This document shows, piece after piece, positions 24,278 through 32,429 of a stretch of DNA of 64,000 nucleotides (positions within the stretch are counted from its first letter, which is position 1; each line of letters opens with the position of its first letter). Both the position numbers and the translations under genes were made by a program. This DNA is from Luteibacter aegosomaticola. GTDB taxonomy: Bacteria > Pseudomonadota > Gammaproteobacteria > Xanthomonadales > Rhodanobacteraceae. The stretch lies in assembly GCF_023078475.1 (NCBI RefSeq), contig NZ_CP095741.1, forward strand, positions 1-64,000, in the 5' to 3' direction. The notes beneath the pieces were generated by a model. The model did not search any database. It had not been told where the DNA came from and worked only from the letters and a program-made list of their open reading frames with translations.

Positions 24278-24293
24278 TTGTACATTTGTACAA
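24278..24293. promoter_or_regulatory. Palindrome overlapping the radical SAM gene start
   Basis: TTGTACA-TT-TGTACAA is a perfect inverted repeat whose last base is the A of the ATG at 24293. TACAAT (24289-24294) also looks like a -10 box. No Shine-Dalgarno sequence is visible. This could be an operator, and translation may be leaderless or start at the ATG at 24311. Confidence 0.45.
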
Positions 24294-25375
24294 TGACGCA
24301 GCCCATTCCCATGATCCGCGCCCATAAGGGGCGAGGTGCCGCCTCCAACCCGGAGGGACGGTTCGAGACCACCCGGTACCAGGCCGAGGACGATGGCTGG
24401 TACCGCGAGGAAGATGATCGCCGCCCGGCCACCACCGTGGCACAGGAACTCGCTCGCGGCGTCGTGTCACGAAACGACTCGCCGGATGTAGGCTTCGACC
24501 AGGCGATCAATCCCTACCGGGGCTGCGAGCACGGCTGCATCTATTGCTACGCCCGCCCCTCGCACGGCTACCTCAACCTCTCTCCCGGCCTCGACTTCGA
24601 AACGAAGCTCTTCGCCAAGGTGAACCTGGCCGAGATCCTGCGCGACGAGCTGGCCAAGAAGAACTACACCTGCAAGCCGATCAACATTGGCAGCAACACC
24701 GATCCGTATCAGCCGATCGAAAAGCAGTGGCGCCTTACCCGGGCGGCGCTGGCGCTGCTTAACGAGTGCAACCACCCGTGCACCATCGTCACCAAGAACG
24801 CGTTGATCGAACGGGATATCGACATCCTCGCGCCCATGGCCGAGCGCAACCTGGTGCAGGTCTTTATCTCGATCAACTCGCTGGATAACAAGCTTGCTTC
24901 GAAGCTGGAACCGCGAGCGTCGGCGCCGCATCGCAGGTTGCAGGCGGTGAAGGCATTGCGTGATGCCGGTATTCCCGTGGGCGTCTTGGTGGCGCCGATC
25001 ATTCCGGCGTTGAACGAGAAGGATGTCGAGGGGATCATCGAACGTGCTGCTGCCAATGGTGCGAACTCCATTGGCTACACGTGTATTCGTTTGCCGCATG
25101 AGTTGAAGCAGTTGTTCCGTGAGTGGCTGGATGTGCACTACCCGGACAAGGCCGCGCATATCATTAGCCTCATTCAGCAGATGAATGGCGGAAAGGATTA
25201 CGACAGTAACTTCGCCACGCGTATGCGCGGGCAGGGCATCTTCGCGGATATTATTCGCAAGCGAGTGCAGGTGGCCTCAAGGAAGGCGGGGCTTCACCGG
25301 GCCTGGGATACGGTGTTGGATACGTCGAAGTTCGTGGCGCCGCGGATTCATTCGCCGCAGGGGGAGTTATTCTAA
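24293..25375 (+). CDS. PA0069-family radical SAM protein
   Basis: Radical SAM protein of 360 residues with the 4Fe-4S motif CEHGCIYC preceded by NPYRGC, and the following YARPSHGYL that marks the PA0069/SplB-like subgroup. DNA repair related to spore photoproduct lyase has been suggested for relatives, but no substrate is established. The start is uncertain: an upstream TTG (24275), the ATG at 24293 and an ATG at 24311 are in frame, none with a clear ribosome binding site. Neighbours give no functional hint. Confidence 0.85.
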   Translation: MTQPIPMIRAHKGRGAASNPEGRFETTRYQAEDDGWYREEDDRRPATTVAQELARGVVSRNDSPDVGFDQAINPYRGCEHGCIYCYARPSHGYLNLSPGLDFETKLFAKVNLAEILRDELAKKNYTCKPINIGSNTDPYQPIEKQWRLTRAALALLNECNHPCTIVTKNALIERDIDILAPMAERNLVQVFISINSLDNKLASKLEPRASAPHRRLQAVKALRDAGIPVGVLVAPIIPALNEKDVEGIIERAAANGANSIGYTCIRLPHELKQLFREWLDVHYPDKAAHIISLIQQMNGGKDYDSNFATRMRGQGIFADIIRKRVQVASRKAGLHRAWDTVLDTSKFVAPRIHSPQGELF

Positions 25376-25477
25376 GTTCGGCCAGCCCACTTAGCGATAC
25401 ACCGCGACACGGTTGATTTGCTTTAAGCTCTTTCATTCGCTTCCGATCCTGAGCGGCCATAACGAATAGAGGAAGTG

Positions 25478-25705
25478 ATGAGCTATCTGGACGACTTGCG
25501 GCGTCGGATAAATCGCGACGACGGGAAGTTATTCCAGGTCGGAAACCGCCCCATTGGCTGGGCCGAAGGAACGGGCAATCTCTTGTTCATTGGCGGCATC
25601 TTCCTGTGGCAGCTTCACAGAGAGGCGGGAGTCAGCGGGATCTGGGCCATTTCGGCAGCTTCGCTGGGCGTTCTGTTGTGCATTCTTGGCAACGTTCGGA
25701 AATGA
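25478..25705 (+). CDS. Small membrane protein, unknown function
   Basis: A 75-residue product with a charged N-terminus (SYLDDLRRRINRDDGK) and two hydrophobic segments (about 35-46 and 53-70, the second WAISAASLGVLLCILGN). The ATG at 25478 has AGAGGA just upstream; a GTG three bases earlier is the other option. I do not recognise the family. It stands alone between the radical SAM gene and the converging acyltransferase gene. Confidence 0.6.
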   Translation: MSYLDDLRRRINRDDGKLFQVGNRPIGWAEGTGNLLFIGGIFLWQLHREAGVSGIWAISAASLGVLLCILGNVRK

Positions 25706-25755
25706 CTCCCTGTAAGGTCAGGGCGATGCCAGAGCCTGCCCCATGGAGCAACTGA

Positions 25756-26853
25756 CTAGCTTTCCCGCTTTTGCGTTAAGCGACTCAGATAGCTGCGTAG
25801 CGGAATGTCATAGCAACGCATCACCACGTAGGCGAACGCGACGGTAAGAATCACGCCACCGACGATCACGAGTGAAAGCTCGGCAGTGCCCGGATGCCTC
25901 GTATCAACATAATTGCCGAACGCATAAATGACCGCGTAGTGCGTCGTATAAAGCGGATACGAGATATCGCCGGCGAGCTTGCAGAAGCGCTTCGAACGCT
26001 CGTTGAGCGTCACACCCGCCCCGAGCATCACCAGGACGGGAAAGACGACCATGATCACAACGGCTTCGCGAATCCACCCACCGGTGGCATAAGGCGACAT
26101 CAGTGCGAGGACAAGCAGCACGGCTGGTGCGGTGAATCCCAGCCGTGTCTTGATCAGGAACCCGGACCGGTAAACAAGCAAGCCGGCGAGGAACGAGAAG
26201 TTCACCCGCGCCGCACCGACCCAGAACGTCTCACCGTTGAAGCCCGCCCACAGGTTGCCCTTCGTGTAGCCGACGGCACAGAGGATGGCGGCAGCAATGA
26301 CCGTGGCCACGACCAAGGCGCGCCGTCCCAGCCGGCAAAGGAACAGGGCGTAGACGATATTCGCGATGTATTCCCAGAACAGCGACCACGCCGGTGAGTT
26401 CAGGCTGAAGAGGCAGAAGCTGCGCTCCTGCATGGCCGGGTAGGGAATCAGAAAAACCGATGCCAGGAAGATCAGGCTGACCTGGCCAGGGCTCAGGTTG
26501 AGCGGTGTGGCACGGAAGGGATCCGCGTACAGCGCAATAAGCCCGAGCACCGAGCCAAACACCACCATCGGATGCAGGCGGATAAGCCGCACCCTCGCGA
26601 ACTTCGATAGCCCCATCGACCCGATGCGATCGTCGTAGGCGTACCCGATGACGAAGCCGGAAAGGCAAAAGAAGAAATCCACCGCCAGCCAGCCATGGCC
26701 GATGAACAGCTGGCTGTAATTGCCGACGACCATTTCCATGAAATGGAACACCACCACGGCGAGTGCCGCGACGCCACGCAGCCCATCCAGGGCCGGGAAA
26801 TGCTGGCGAGCGGGTTGAGGTGCCGGAACGTCCGGGAAAACCGAGTGGGTCAT
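25756..26853 (-). CDS. Acyltransferase 3 family membrane protein (OafA/YrhL-like)
   Basis: Integral membrane O-acyltransferase of 365 residues, typically acetylating sugars of cell-surface polymers. The N-terminal HFPALDGLRGVAALAVVVFHF carries the family Arg and His motif. FFFCLSGFVIGYAYDDR is the second typical block, and about ten membrane segments follow. No glycan synthesis genes are nearby, so the acceptor is unknown. It is the last of three minus-strand genes, 88 bp after the upstream membrane protein gene. Confidence 0.88.
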   Translation of the reverse strand: MTHSVFPDVPAPQPARQHFPALDGLRGVAALAVVVFHFMEMVVGNYSQLFIGHGWLAVDFFFCLSGFVIGYAYDDRIGSMGLSKFARVRLIRLHPMVVFGSVLGLIALYADPFRATPLNLSPGQVSLIFLASVFLIPYPAMQERSFCLFSLNSPAWSLFWEYIANIVYALFLCRLGRRALVVATVIAAAILCAVGYTKGNLWAGFNGETFWVGAARVNFSFLAGLLVYRSGFLIKTRLGFTAPAVLLVLALMSPYATGGWIREAVVIMVVFPVLVMLGAGVTLNERSKRFCKLAGDISYPLYTTHYAVIYAFGNYVDTRHPGTAELSLVIVGGVILTVAFAYVVMRCYDIPLRSYLSRLTQKRES

Positions 26854-26941
26854 GCCTTGCCGTGTGTCTTATGACGGTACGAACCGTCCACTCTAGGGCA
26901 AGTGATGCACGCTGTCGTAGGCCAATAGCTTGGTCAGCGCC

Positions 26942-27838
26942 TTATTCGCGTGCCGGCTGGCCCACCGATCGCACAACCATCCTCGTCGCGATGGCAAGAA
27001 GAATAAGCGCCATCATTTCCAGGCTGAACTGCCCCATCGAAAGCAGCGCCACGAGACGGGAGCCTTCCGGTGCTGAAAGCGCATAGGCGAACGGCCCGAT
27101 AGCAAGGCTCTTCGCCAGCAAGAGTATGAGTACCATCATGGCGCAACGGAGAGCCGTACGGCCGGGCAGGCGATCCCACATAAGTGCGAGCAAAAGGAAC
27201 ACGCCGATGACAGGTTCGGCGTAAGTGATATACGCCGGTATATAGACGTGCCAGTCGTACGGCGGTGAGTAGATCTCAGGCCTTGCCAGCGTTGCGGCGT
27301 GCGAAAGAATCGTCGCCATGAGTACCTTCAGTGGCACGGCGAGAACGTACTTAACCCACGCCCAGATGGCGACAGCCGCGACAAGCAGCCACCGTGGATC
27401 CTTGATGCGCGCTGCGACCACAGCGCAGATAGCGAAGATGACCAGCAAGGGGAGCAAGCTGGTCCATCCCGCGATCAACGGGTAGGCGAGTGACTCGGAC
27501 ACCACGCCGTTCATCACGGGCATGCGGATCAGCGATTCGCTGAACATCGCAAAGAGCACGAATGGAGCAAGCGAGGCTTTGGCGACGCTCCAGCCTCTCT
27601 GCCAGAGACCTTCCATCGTGTATCGGCAGACCAGCAGTATCCCAAACACCCTTCCGATACTGTCGAGCCACACAAGAAAACCTGTCGATGGTCCAGTTTG
27701 AGGCGTTGGTATGTTCAGTGCGGAAAGCACGAAGACGTGAATGCTAAGGGCGATCACGCCCGTGATAATTGCGCCGATGATGTAAGCGAAGCGGCGGCGC
27801 CTCAGCAGCGACGGATCGCCAGAAGTCGAAATGTTCAT
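26942..27838 (-). CDS. Multi-spanning membrane protein, unknown function
   Basis: The 298-residue product is mostly hydrophobic with about seven or eight membrane segments, an N-terminal Arg-rich cytoplasmic stretch (LLRRRRF) and no recognisable catalytic motif. I do not recognise the family. Its start codon is only one base after the stop of the upstream gene (27840-28739), which implies translational coupling and perhaps a common function with that TonB-like protein. Confidence 0.6.
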   Translation of the reverse strand: MNISTSGDPSLLRRRRFAYIIGAIITGVIALSIHVFVLSALNIPTPQTGPSTGFLVWLDSIGRVFGILLVCRYTMEGLWQRGWSVAKASLAPFVLFAMFSESLIRMPVMNGVVSESLAYPLIAGWTSLLPLLVIFAICAVVAARIKDPRWLLVAAVAIWAWVKYVLAVPLKVLMATILSHAATLARPEIYSPPYDWHVYIPAYITYAEPVIGVFLLLALMWDRLPGRTALRCAMMVLILLLAKSLAIGPFAYALSAPEGSRLVALLSMGQFSLEMMALILLAIATRMVVRSVGQPARE

Positions 27839-27839
27839 T

Positions 27840-28739
27840 TCAGGTACCCGGGTGGTGGGAGGCGGCGTTCTCTTCGTCCATCGCCTTCAGGGGAGTGTCG
27901 GTAGCGCATCCAGGGAGCACGCGTTCGTCCTTGCGATAGGCGCGGATGCAATCCGTTTCATTCGGGCCTGGCGGTTCATTCGCGCTTCGGGCCAGGGGCG
28001 ATGAAGGCGGCAAGCTAAGCCTGGCGTCGCCGTCCTTCGCAGCCGCCTTGGACGGTGGATCGCCGAAGCCACACCCACCCGCGAGCAAGCCGATGGCGCA
28101 ATGGATGCGAACGCCGTGCCCAAGATCGACCGTGCCTTTGGCCGTCGTGGCATCCCGCAGATGGCGAAGGCCGCCCGCTACCGCACTTTCGTCGCGCGGT
28201 GCCCATGCATCCTCGAAACGCGTTCGCTTGTAGGTCACGGTCGACGGGTGGTCCATGACACCTGGCGATCCCGCGAGACCGGGTGGCGTGAAGCTGGTAG
28301 CACCGCCCGGAGGCGCTGGTGGGTTTGGCGCTGAACCGCTTGGCTCGTCGTTCGGCAGGGTGGCGGGGTTTGCTGCAGCGGCGGGCGTGAGATTGGAGAG
28401 TGCAGGGGACGCAGAGCGCTGGGTATCGTGACTCTGCCGCAGAGACGCGCGATGCTCGGCCGCCGCCTCGCCAGCGTGAGACGGCGGTACCGATGCAGCT
28501 GCAGGCTTATCCGGCGAGGTCTTCTGAACCGAGACCGCGATGAAGCGGAGCTCCATGGGCCGGTCCTGCGGTACCACTACGTCGTCGGCTGCGGGTCCCA
28601 TCGGAATGGATGCCAGCCGGAGCCCCGCGAACAGGACGACATGCACCAGGAGAGAGGCGATAACAGCGTAGACGTCGGGCGACGACCCACGGACTCTCGC
28701 CCGGCGTCGCGACGCACGCGTATCAACCGAATCAGCCAT
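27840..28739 (-). CDS. Single-span protein with TonB-like N-terminus and Cys-containing C-terminus
   Basis: With the ATG at 28739 (MADSVDTRASRRRARV) the product has 299 residues. A basic N-terminus and one membrane helix (YAVIASLLVHVVLFAGLRL) resemble the anchor of energy transducers. A Pro/Ala/Ser-rich periplasmic stretch follows, then a C-terminal region with four cysteines (IHCAIGLLAGGC and ETDCIRAY...PGC) that could form disulfides. There is no canonical TonB C-terminal domain. An ATG at 28838 would extend it by 33 residues. Function unknown; coupled to the membrane protein gene downstream. Confidence 0.55.
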   Translation of the reverse strand: MADSVDTRASRRRARVRGSSPDVYAVIASLLVHVVLFAGLRLASIPMGPAADDVVVPQDRPMELRFIAVSVQKTSPDKPAAASVPPSHAGEAAAEHRASLRQSHDTQRSASPALSNLTPAAAANPATLPNDEPSGSAPNPPAPPGGATSFTPPGLAGSPGVMDHPSTVTYKRTRFEDAWAPRDESAVAGGLRHLRDATTAKGTVDLGHGVRIHCAIGLLAGGCGFGDPPSKAAAKDGDARLSLPPSSPLARSANEPPGPNETDCIRAYRKDERVLPGCATDTPLKAMDEENAASHHPGT

Positions 28740-28853
28740 GGGGTGGACGCGTCCTCGAGGGTCGGTGCGCCACAAGGCGCGATCAGTCGAGCCGCTGCCT
28801 TGAAATTCGGACGTGTCTCCGACATTGTCAGCGCTCACCGACAGAGTAGGGAG

Positions 28854-28887
28854 AAAGTTTACTGTTTTACAGTAAACTTTATATACT
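28854..28887 (+). promoter_or_regulatory. Palindromic operator and promoter of the DUF2975/XRE pair
   Basis: AAAGTTTACTGT (28854-28865), TTT, ACAGTAAACTTT (28869-28880) is a perfect 12-bp inverted repeat. A promoter can be read through it: TTTACT (28858-28863), 18-bp spacer, TATACT (28882-28887). The predicted transcript start coincides with the ATG at 28893, so the mRNA may be leaderless. The XRE protein encoded two genes on is the natural candidate to bind here. Confidence 0.65.
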
Positions 28888-28892
28888 TAACA

Positions 28893-29429
28893 ATGATTAT
28901 TGACTGTGCTAAGGCCAAGTCACGGGCGAAGTGGCTGCGCTACGCCGTCCTGGCCCTCATCGCGCTCGTCGTGGTCGGCAATGTCGTGTGGGCCACAGGG
29001 GGCATGGGCACGCGGGCGAATGGCGACCACGTCTGGGTCATCGCATCGATGTCGCCCAGTCTGGACAAGTTTCCTGGCCTGCTGGCGATCGACGTGGTGA
29101 CGGTCTCCCTGATCGTCGTGGCCGGCTTGTACCAGTTGGTGCGCCTCATGCGTCAGTTTGAGCAAGGCGACTTCTTCAGCGTTCGCGCCATGGGCCACCT
29201 GAAGGCCTTCGCCCTCCTGTTGCTGGTGGCCGCCATCGCCGATTGCTTCCTGCCGCCCCTCATCCTGCTTACCGCGCACCTCGTCGGCATGCAGGGCGTT
29301 CGTTCGCTCGACTTCGGTATCGATGGCACGGACATCTGGGTGGCCCTGGTGAGCGCCCTCTTCCTGACGATCACCACCGTCATGGGCGAGGCGCGCAAGC
29401 TCGCCGAAGACAACGAGCTGATCGTCTGA
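28893..29429 (+). CDS. DUF2975 membrane protein
   Basis: The 178-residue product has four hydrophobic segments (about 14-35, 60-85, 100-122, 145-165) separated by short loops, including LYQLVRLMRQFEQGDFFS, the DUF2975 hallmark. The family is uncharacterised but often pairs with a small Cro/CI-type regulator, as here, 4 bp downstream. The ATG at 28893 has no Shine-Dalgarno sequence and lies at the predicted transcription start, so leaderless translation is possible. The low-GC palindrome upstream differs from the surroundings. Confidence 0.8.
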   Translation: MIIDCAKAKSRAKWLRYAVLALIALVVVGNVVWATGGMGTRANGDHVWVIASMSPSLDKFPGLLAIDVVTVSLIVVAGLYQLVRLMRQFEQGDFFSVRAMGHLKAFALLLLVAAIADCFLPPLILLTAHLVGMQGVRSLDFGIDGTDIWVALVSALFLTITTVMGEARKLAEDNELIV

Positions 29430-29433
29430 CCCT

Positions 29434-29667
29434 ATGCCGATCGTTATTAACCTCGATGTCATGCTCGCCCGGCGCAAGGTGAAGTCGCGTGAGTTAGCTG
29501 CGCATGTCGGTATCACCGAGCAGAATCTTTCGTTGCTCAAATCGAGCAAGGTCAGGGGTATTCGTTTCTCGACGCTGGAACGGATCTGCGAGTACCTGGA
29601 TTGTCAGCCGGGCGATCTTCTGGAATATCAACCTGGGGAGCCAACGCCGGACGACGGTGAGCCCTAA
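29434..29667 (+). CDS. Small XRE (Cro/CI) family regulator
   Basis: A 77-residue protein that is almost entirely a helix-turn-helix domain: VMLARRKVKSRELAAHVGIT, QNLSLLKSSKVRGIRFSTLE and CEYLDCQPGDLLEY, the HTH_26-like form found beside DUF2975 genes. It begins 4 bp after the DUF2975 gene and is surely co-transcribed. It probably controls its own operon through the upstream palindrome; that is inference. Confidence 0.87.
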   Translation: MPIVINLDVMLARRKVKSRELAAHVGITEQNLSLLKSSKVRGIRFSTLERICEYLDCQPGDLLEYQPGEPTPDDGEP

Positions 29668-29721
29668 TCACACCCTCTCCGTGCTTTGACGCCATTCGCA
29701 GTGCCCACTAGACTGCGATCA

Positions 29722-29798
29722 CGGAGATGGCATGCCTCCGCGAACCGCCTTCGGGCTGATGATGCCTACGTATCCTGGATCTCCGGGGGCGTAGGCAT
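29722..29798 (+). ncRNA. Fluoride riboswitch (crcB motif) with terminator-type switch
   Basis: The aptamer spans 29723-29770. Stem GGAG (29723-29726) pairs with CTCC (29736-29739). GCC-TTCG-GGC forms the next hairpin, followed by the conserved CTGATG. GGCAT (29729-29733) can form the pseudoknot with ATGCC (29762-29766), and CTAC closes the motif. The segment ATGCCTACG (29762-29770) can instead pair perfectly with CGTAGGCAT (29790-29798), followed by a TTCGCGTTT run. So fluoride binding to the pseudoknot would prevent the second hairpin and allow expression of the CLC-type exporter. Confidence 0.9.
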
Positions 29799-29854
29799 TC
29801 GCGTTTATGGCCTCCCGGATTCCAGGTGTTTATACGACACCCATCGGAATCACC

Positions 29855-31168
29855 ATGCGACACCTTCGTTCACTCGAGCAATGGGAACTGTTGCCCTACA
29901 TGGGCAAGTGGCTTGTCATCAGCTCTGCCGCGGCTTGCCTGGCCGGTACGGCTTCTGCGTTCTTCCTGATCGCTCTTGAATGGGCCACGGCGACTCGAGA
30001 AACGCAGCCATGGATGATCGCGTTATTGCCATTGGCGGGCTTCGTGGTCGGTTGGGCGTACGACCGGGTCGGTAAGCCCGTGGAAGCGGGCAATAACCTG
30101 CTGATCGATGAGATTCACGATCCCCGGAAAGTGATCCCTCGGCGCATGGTGCCGCTCGTTTTCATCGGCACGGTGGTTTCCCACCTGTTCGGCGCTTCGG
30201 TCGGTCGTGAAGGGACGGCTGTCCAGATGGGTGGCGCGTTGGCTGACCAGCTCACGGGCCTCTTCCGCCTTCGCCCTGAAGACCGGAGGATCCTCCTGAT
30301 GGTGGGCATGAGCGGCGGCTTTGCGGCTGTTTTTGGCACACCGCTCGCTGGTGCATTGTTCGGCCTGGAAGTGCTGGCCATTGGCCGGATGCGCTATGAC
30401 GCGCTGTTTCCCTGCGTCATCGGAGCCATCGTGGCCGACCGTGTTTGCCTGGCCTGGGGTGTTCATCACACGGCCTACGTCGTGCCGTTCGTCAGTGCGG
30501 TCACGGTAACCACTGTGCTGGCGGTCATCGTGGCTGGTTTCGCCTTCGGTCTCATAGGTCTTCTTTTCGCGACCGCGACGCACACCGTCGGTGGCTGGAT
30601 GAAGCGCCACATCTCCTACGGCCCGTTTCGACCCCTGCTCGGTGGTGCCGTCATCGCGCTGTCTGTGGGCGTTTTGCATACCCAACGCTACATTGGTCTG
30701 GGTATTCCTACGATCGTCGAGGCGTTTCAGCATCCCCTCGCGCCGTGGGACTTTGCAGGCAAGTTCACCTATACCGTTGCCTCGTTGGCCTCCGGCTTCA
30801 AGGGTGGCGAGGTAACACCGCTGTTCTTCATCGGCGCAACGCTAGGCAACGCGCTTGCCCCGCTTCTGCATCTGCCGGTCGCCATGCTGGCCGGCCTCGG
30901 TTTCGTCGCTGTCTTCGCTGGCGCGGCGAACGTGCCCCTGGCTTGCACGGTCATGGCGATCGAGCTGTTCGGGCCGGGTATTGCGCCCTTCGCGGCTATC
31001 GCCTGTGTCGCGGCGTACATGTTCTCCGGGCATGCCGGCATCTACAACGCGCAACGGCTTGGCCATGCCAAGCACGTTCGGCATTTGCCGGAGGATATGC
31101 GGCTCGCCGAGATGAAGGCGTTTCGCAGGGCGCAGAAAACCGGACAGCACCGAGACGCGTCACAATAG
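29855..31168 (+). CDS. CLC-type fluoride/proton antiporter (CLC-F, EriC-like)
   Basis: Exports fluoride. The 437-residue protein belongs to the ClC family. The external gate motif is GREGT (117-121, gating Glu119), and the segment that is GSGIP in chloride-selective members reads EAGNN, as in the fluoride-specific clade. The fluoride riboswitch directly upstream gives independent support. I prefer the ATG at 29855 (MRHLRSLEQWELLPY); an in-frame ATG at 29807 is nearer the switch. About ten membrane helices. alkB follows 26 bp later with no terminator seen between them. Confidence 0.92.
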   Translation: MRHLRSLEQWELLPYMGKWLVISSAAACLAGTASAFFLIALEWATATRETQPWMIALLPLAGFVVGWAYDRVGKPVEAGNNLLIDEIHDPRKVIPRRMVPLVFIGTVVSHLFGASVGREGTAVQMGGALADQLTGLFRLRPEDRRILLMVGMSGGFAAVFGTPLAGALFGLEVLAIGRMRYDALFPCVIGAIVADRVCLAWGVHHTAYVVPFVSAVTVTTVLAVIVAGFAFGLIGLLFATATHTVGGWMKRHISYGPFRPLLGGAVIALSVGVLHTQRYIGLGIPTIVEAFQHPLAPWDFAGKFTYTVASLASGFKGGEVTPLFFIGATLGNALAPLLHLPVAMLAGLGFVAVFAGAANVPLACTVMAIELFGPGIAPFAAIACVAAYMFSGHAGIYNAQRLGHAKHVRHLPEDMRLAEMKAFRRAQKTGQHRDASQ

Positions 31169-31194
31169 GTCCGAACGACTCATAACGCGGCAAG

Positions 31195-31848
31195 ATGATG
31201 GAAACGCTCGACCTCTTCGGGTTACCCGCACAGGACCCTCGCCAGGATCTAGGCCCGGCGGCCGTGGTCCTGCGTGGCTTCGCGCTTCCCTACGTCGAAG
31301 AGGTTGTGCCCGCTATCGACGTCATTGCTGCCAGGTCGCCGTTTCGACACATGGTCACGCCGGGCGGCTTCACCATGTCGGTGGCGCTGACCAACTGTGG
31401 TGAACTGGGCTGGGCGAGTGATCGGCGAGGCTACCGCTATACCCGGATCGACCCTTCGACTAACGAGCCCTGGCCTTCGATGCCCGAATCCTTTTCACGG
31501 CTGGCTTATGAAGCAGCGAAGGCAGCAGGTTTCGAGAACTTCAGACCGGACGCTTGCCTCATCAATCGCTATCTGCCCGGCACGCGCCTTTCGCTGCATC
31601 AGGACAAGAACGAGCGTGACTACGCTGCGCCCATCGTGTCGGTGTCGCTGGGTATGAGGGCCACGTTCCTGTTCGGTGGAGAGGAGCGATCCGATCCGAC
31701 GACCAAAGTACCGCTGCAGCATGGCGATGTCGTCGTTTGGGGCGGCGAAGATCGACTTCGCTACCACGGAGTGATGCCGCTGAAGGACGAACCTCATCCC
31801 CTGCTGGGAAGCCAGCGCATCAACTTCACGTTTCGCAAGGCGGGATAG
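31195..31848 (+). CDS. alkB: Alpha-ketoglutarate-dependent dioxygenase AlkB
   Basis: Repairs alkylated bases (1-methyladenine, 3-methylcytosine) by Fe(II)/2-oxoglutarate-dependent oxidative demethylation. The 217-residue product has the iron ligands His135 and Asp137 (LHQDKNE) and His191 (RYHGV), and the 2-oxoglutarate-binding Arg208 and Arg214 in RINFTFR. Two ATG codons in tandem mark the start. It lies between the fluoride exporter gene and a DUF3267 gene on the same strand with short gaps, so the three may share a transcript. Confidence 0.95.
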   Translation: MMETLDLFGLPAQDPRQDLGPAAVVLRGFALPYVEEVVPAIDVIAARSPFRHMVTPGGFTMSVALTNCGELGWASDRRGYRYTRIDPSTNEPWPSMPESFSRLAYEAAKAAGFENFRPDACLINRYLPGTRLSLHQDKNERDYAAPIVSVSLGMRATFLFGGEERSDPTTKVPLQHGDVVVWGGEDRLRYHGVMPLKDEPHPLLGSQRINFTFRKAG

Positions 31849-31853
31849 AACGC

Positions 31854-32429
31854 ATGAAGCTCAAGCTAGGGATGCCGCCGGAACCCGAGATCACGCTGCT
31901 CGGCGCCGTGCGCCTCAACGAGGACTACGCGAAGCTTCACCTGAGGGCGTTGCTGTTCGGTATCGCGGTCGTCACGCCGCTCCTCACGTGGGCCTGGGTT
32001 GGCCGCTTTGGCTGGGGCGCGTTGCGTGCCGTGGGGGATCTCGAGTTCTGGCAGTTCTTCCTGACGCTCGCCGGGATGATGGTTATCCACGAAGTTATCC
32101 ACATGCTCGGACACCCGCGCATGGGCTTCACACGGCACACCATTCTTGGTTTCCTGCCCCGGCACGGGATGTTCTACGCCACGTACCTCGGGGTAATGAG
32201 CCGCGGGCGCTTTATCTTCGTCGCGCTGCTGCCGCTTAGCTTGCTGACGGTGGTGCCTTACCTCGCCGCACCGTACCTGCCGCCCACGTGGCGAGCCGTC
32301 ATGACCGGCGTGTCGATCCTCAACGGCATGGCTTCTTCGGGCGACCTCTGGATCATAGGTGCGGTGCTGAGGCGCATACCGCGCGACGCCGTGATTCAGG
32401 GCGAGTGGTTCGGCACGGTTTCGCCCTGA
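31854..32429 (+). CDS. DUF3267 membrane protein with HEXXH motif
   Basis: The 191-residue product has about four membrane segments and a HEVIH motif (His79, Glu80, His83) at the end of the second one, followed by MLGHP, which resembles a zinc-metalloprotease active site. DUF3267 members are uncharacterised but are seen as site-2-protease-like. It starts 5 bp after alkB. Its 3' end overlaps the converging LysR gene by 34 bp. Confidence 0.75.
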   Translation: MKLKLGMPPEPEITLLGAVRLNEDYAKLHLRALLFGIAVVTPLLTWAWVGRFGWGALRAVGDLEFWQFFLTLAGMMVIHEVIHMLGHPRMGFTRHTILGFLPRHGMFYATYLGVMSRGRFIFVALLPLSLLTVVPYLAAPYLPPTWRAVMTGVSILNGMASSGDLWIIGAVLRRIPRDAVIQGEWFGTVSP

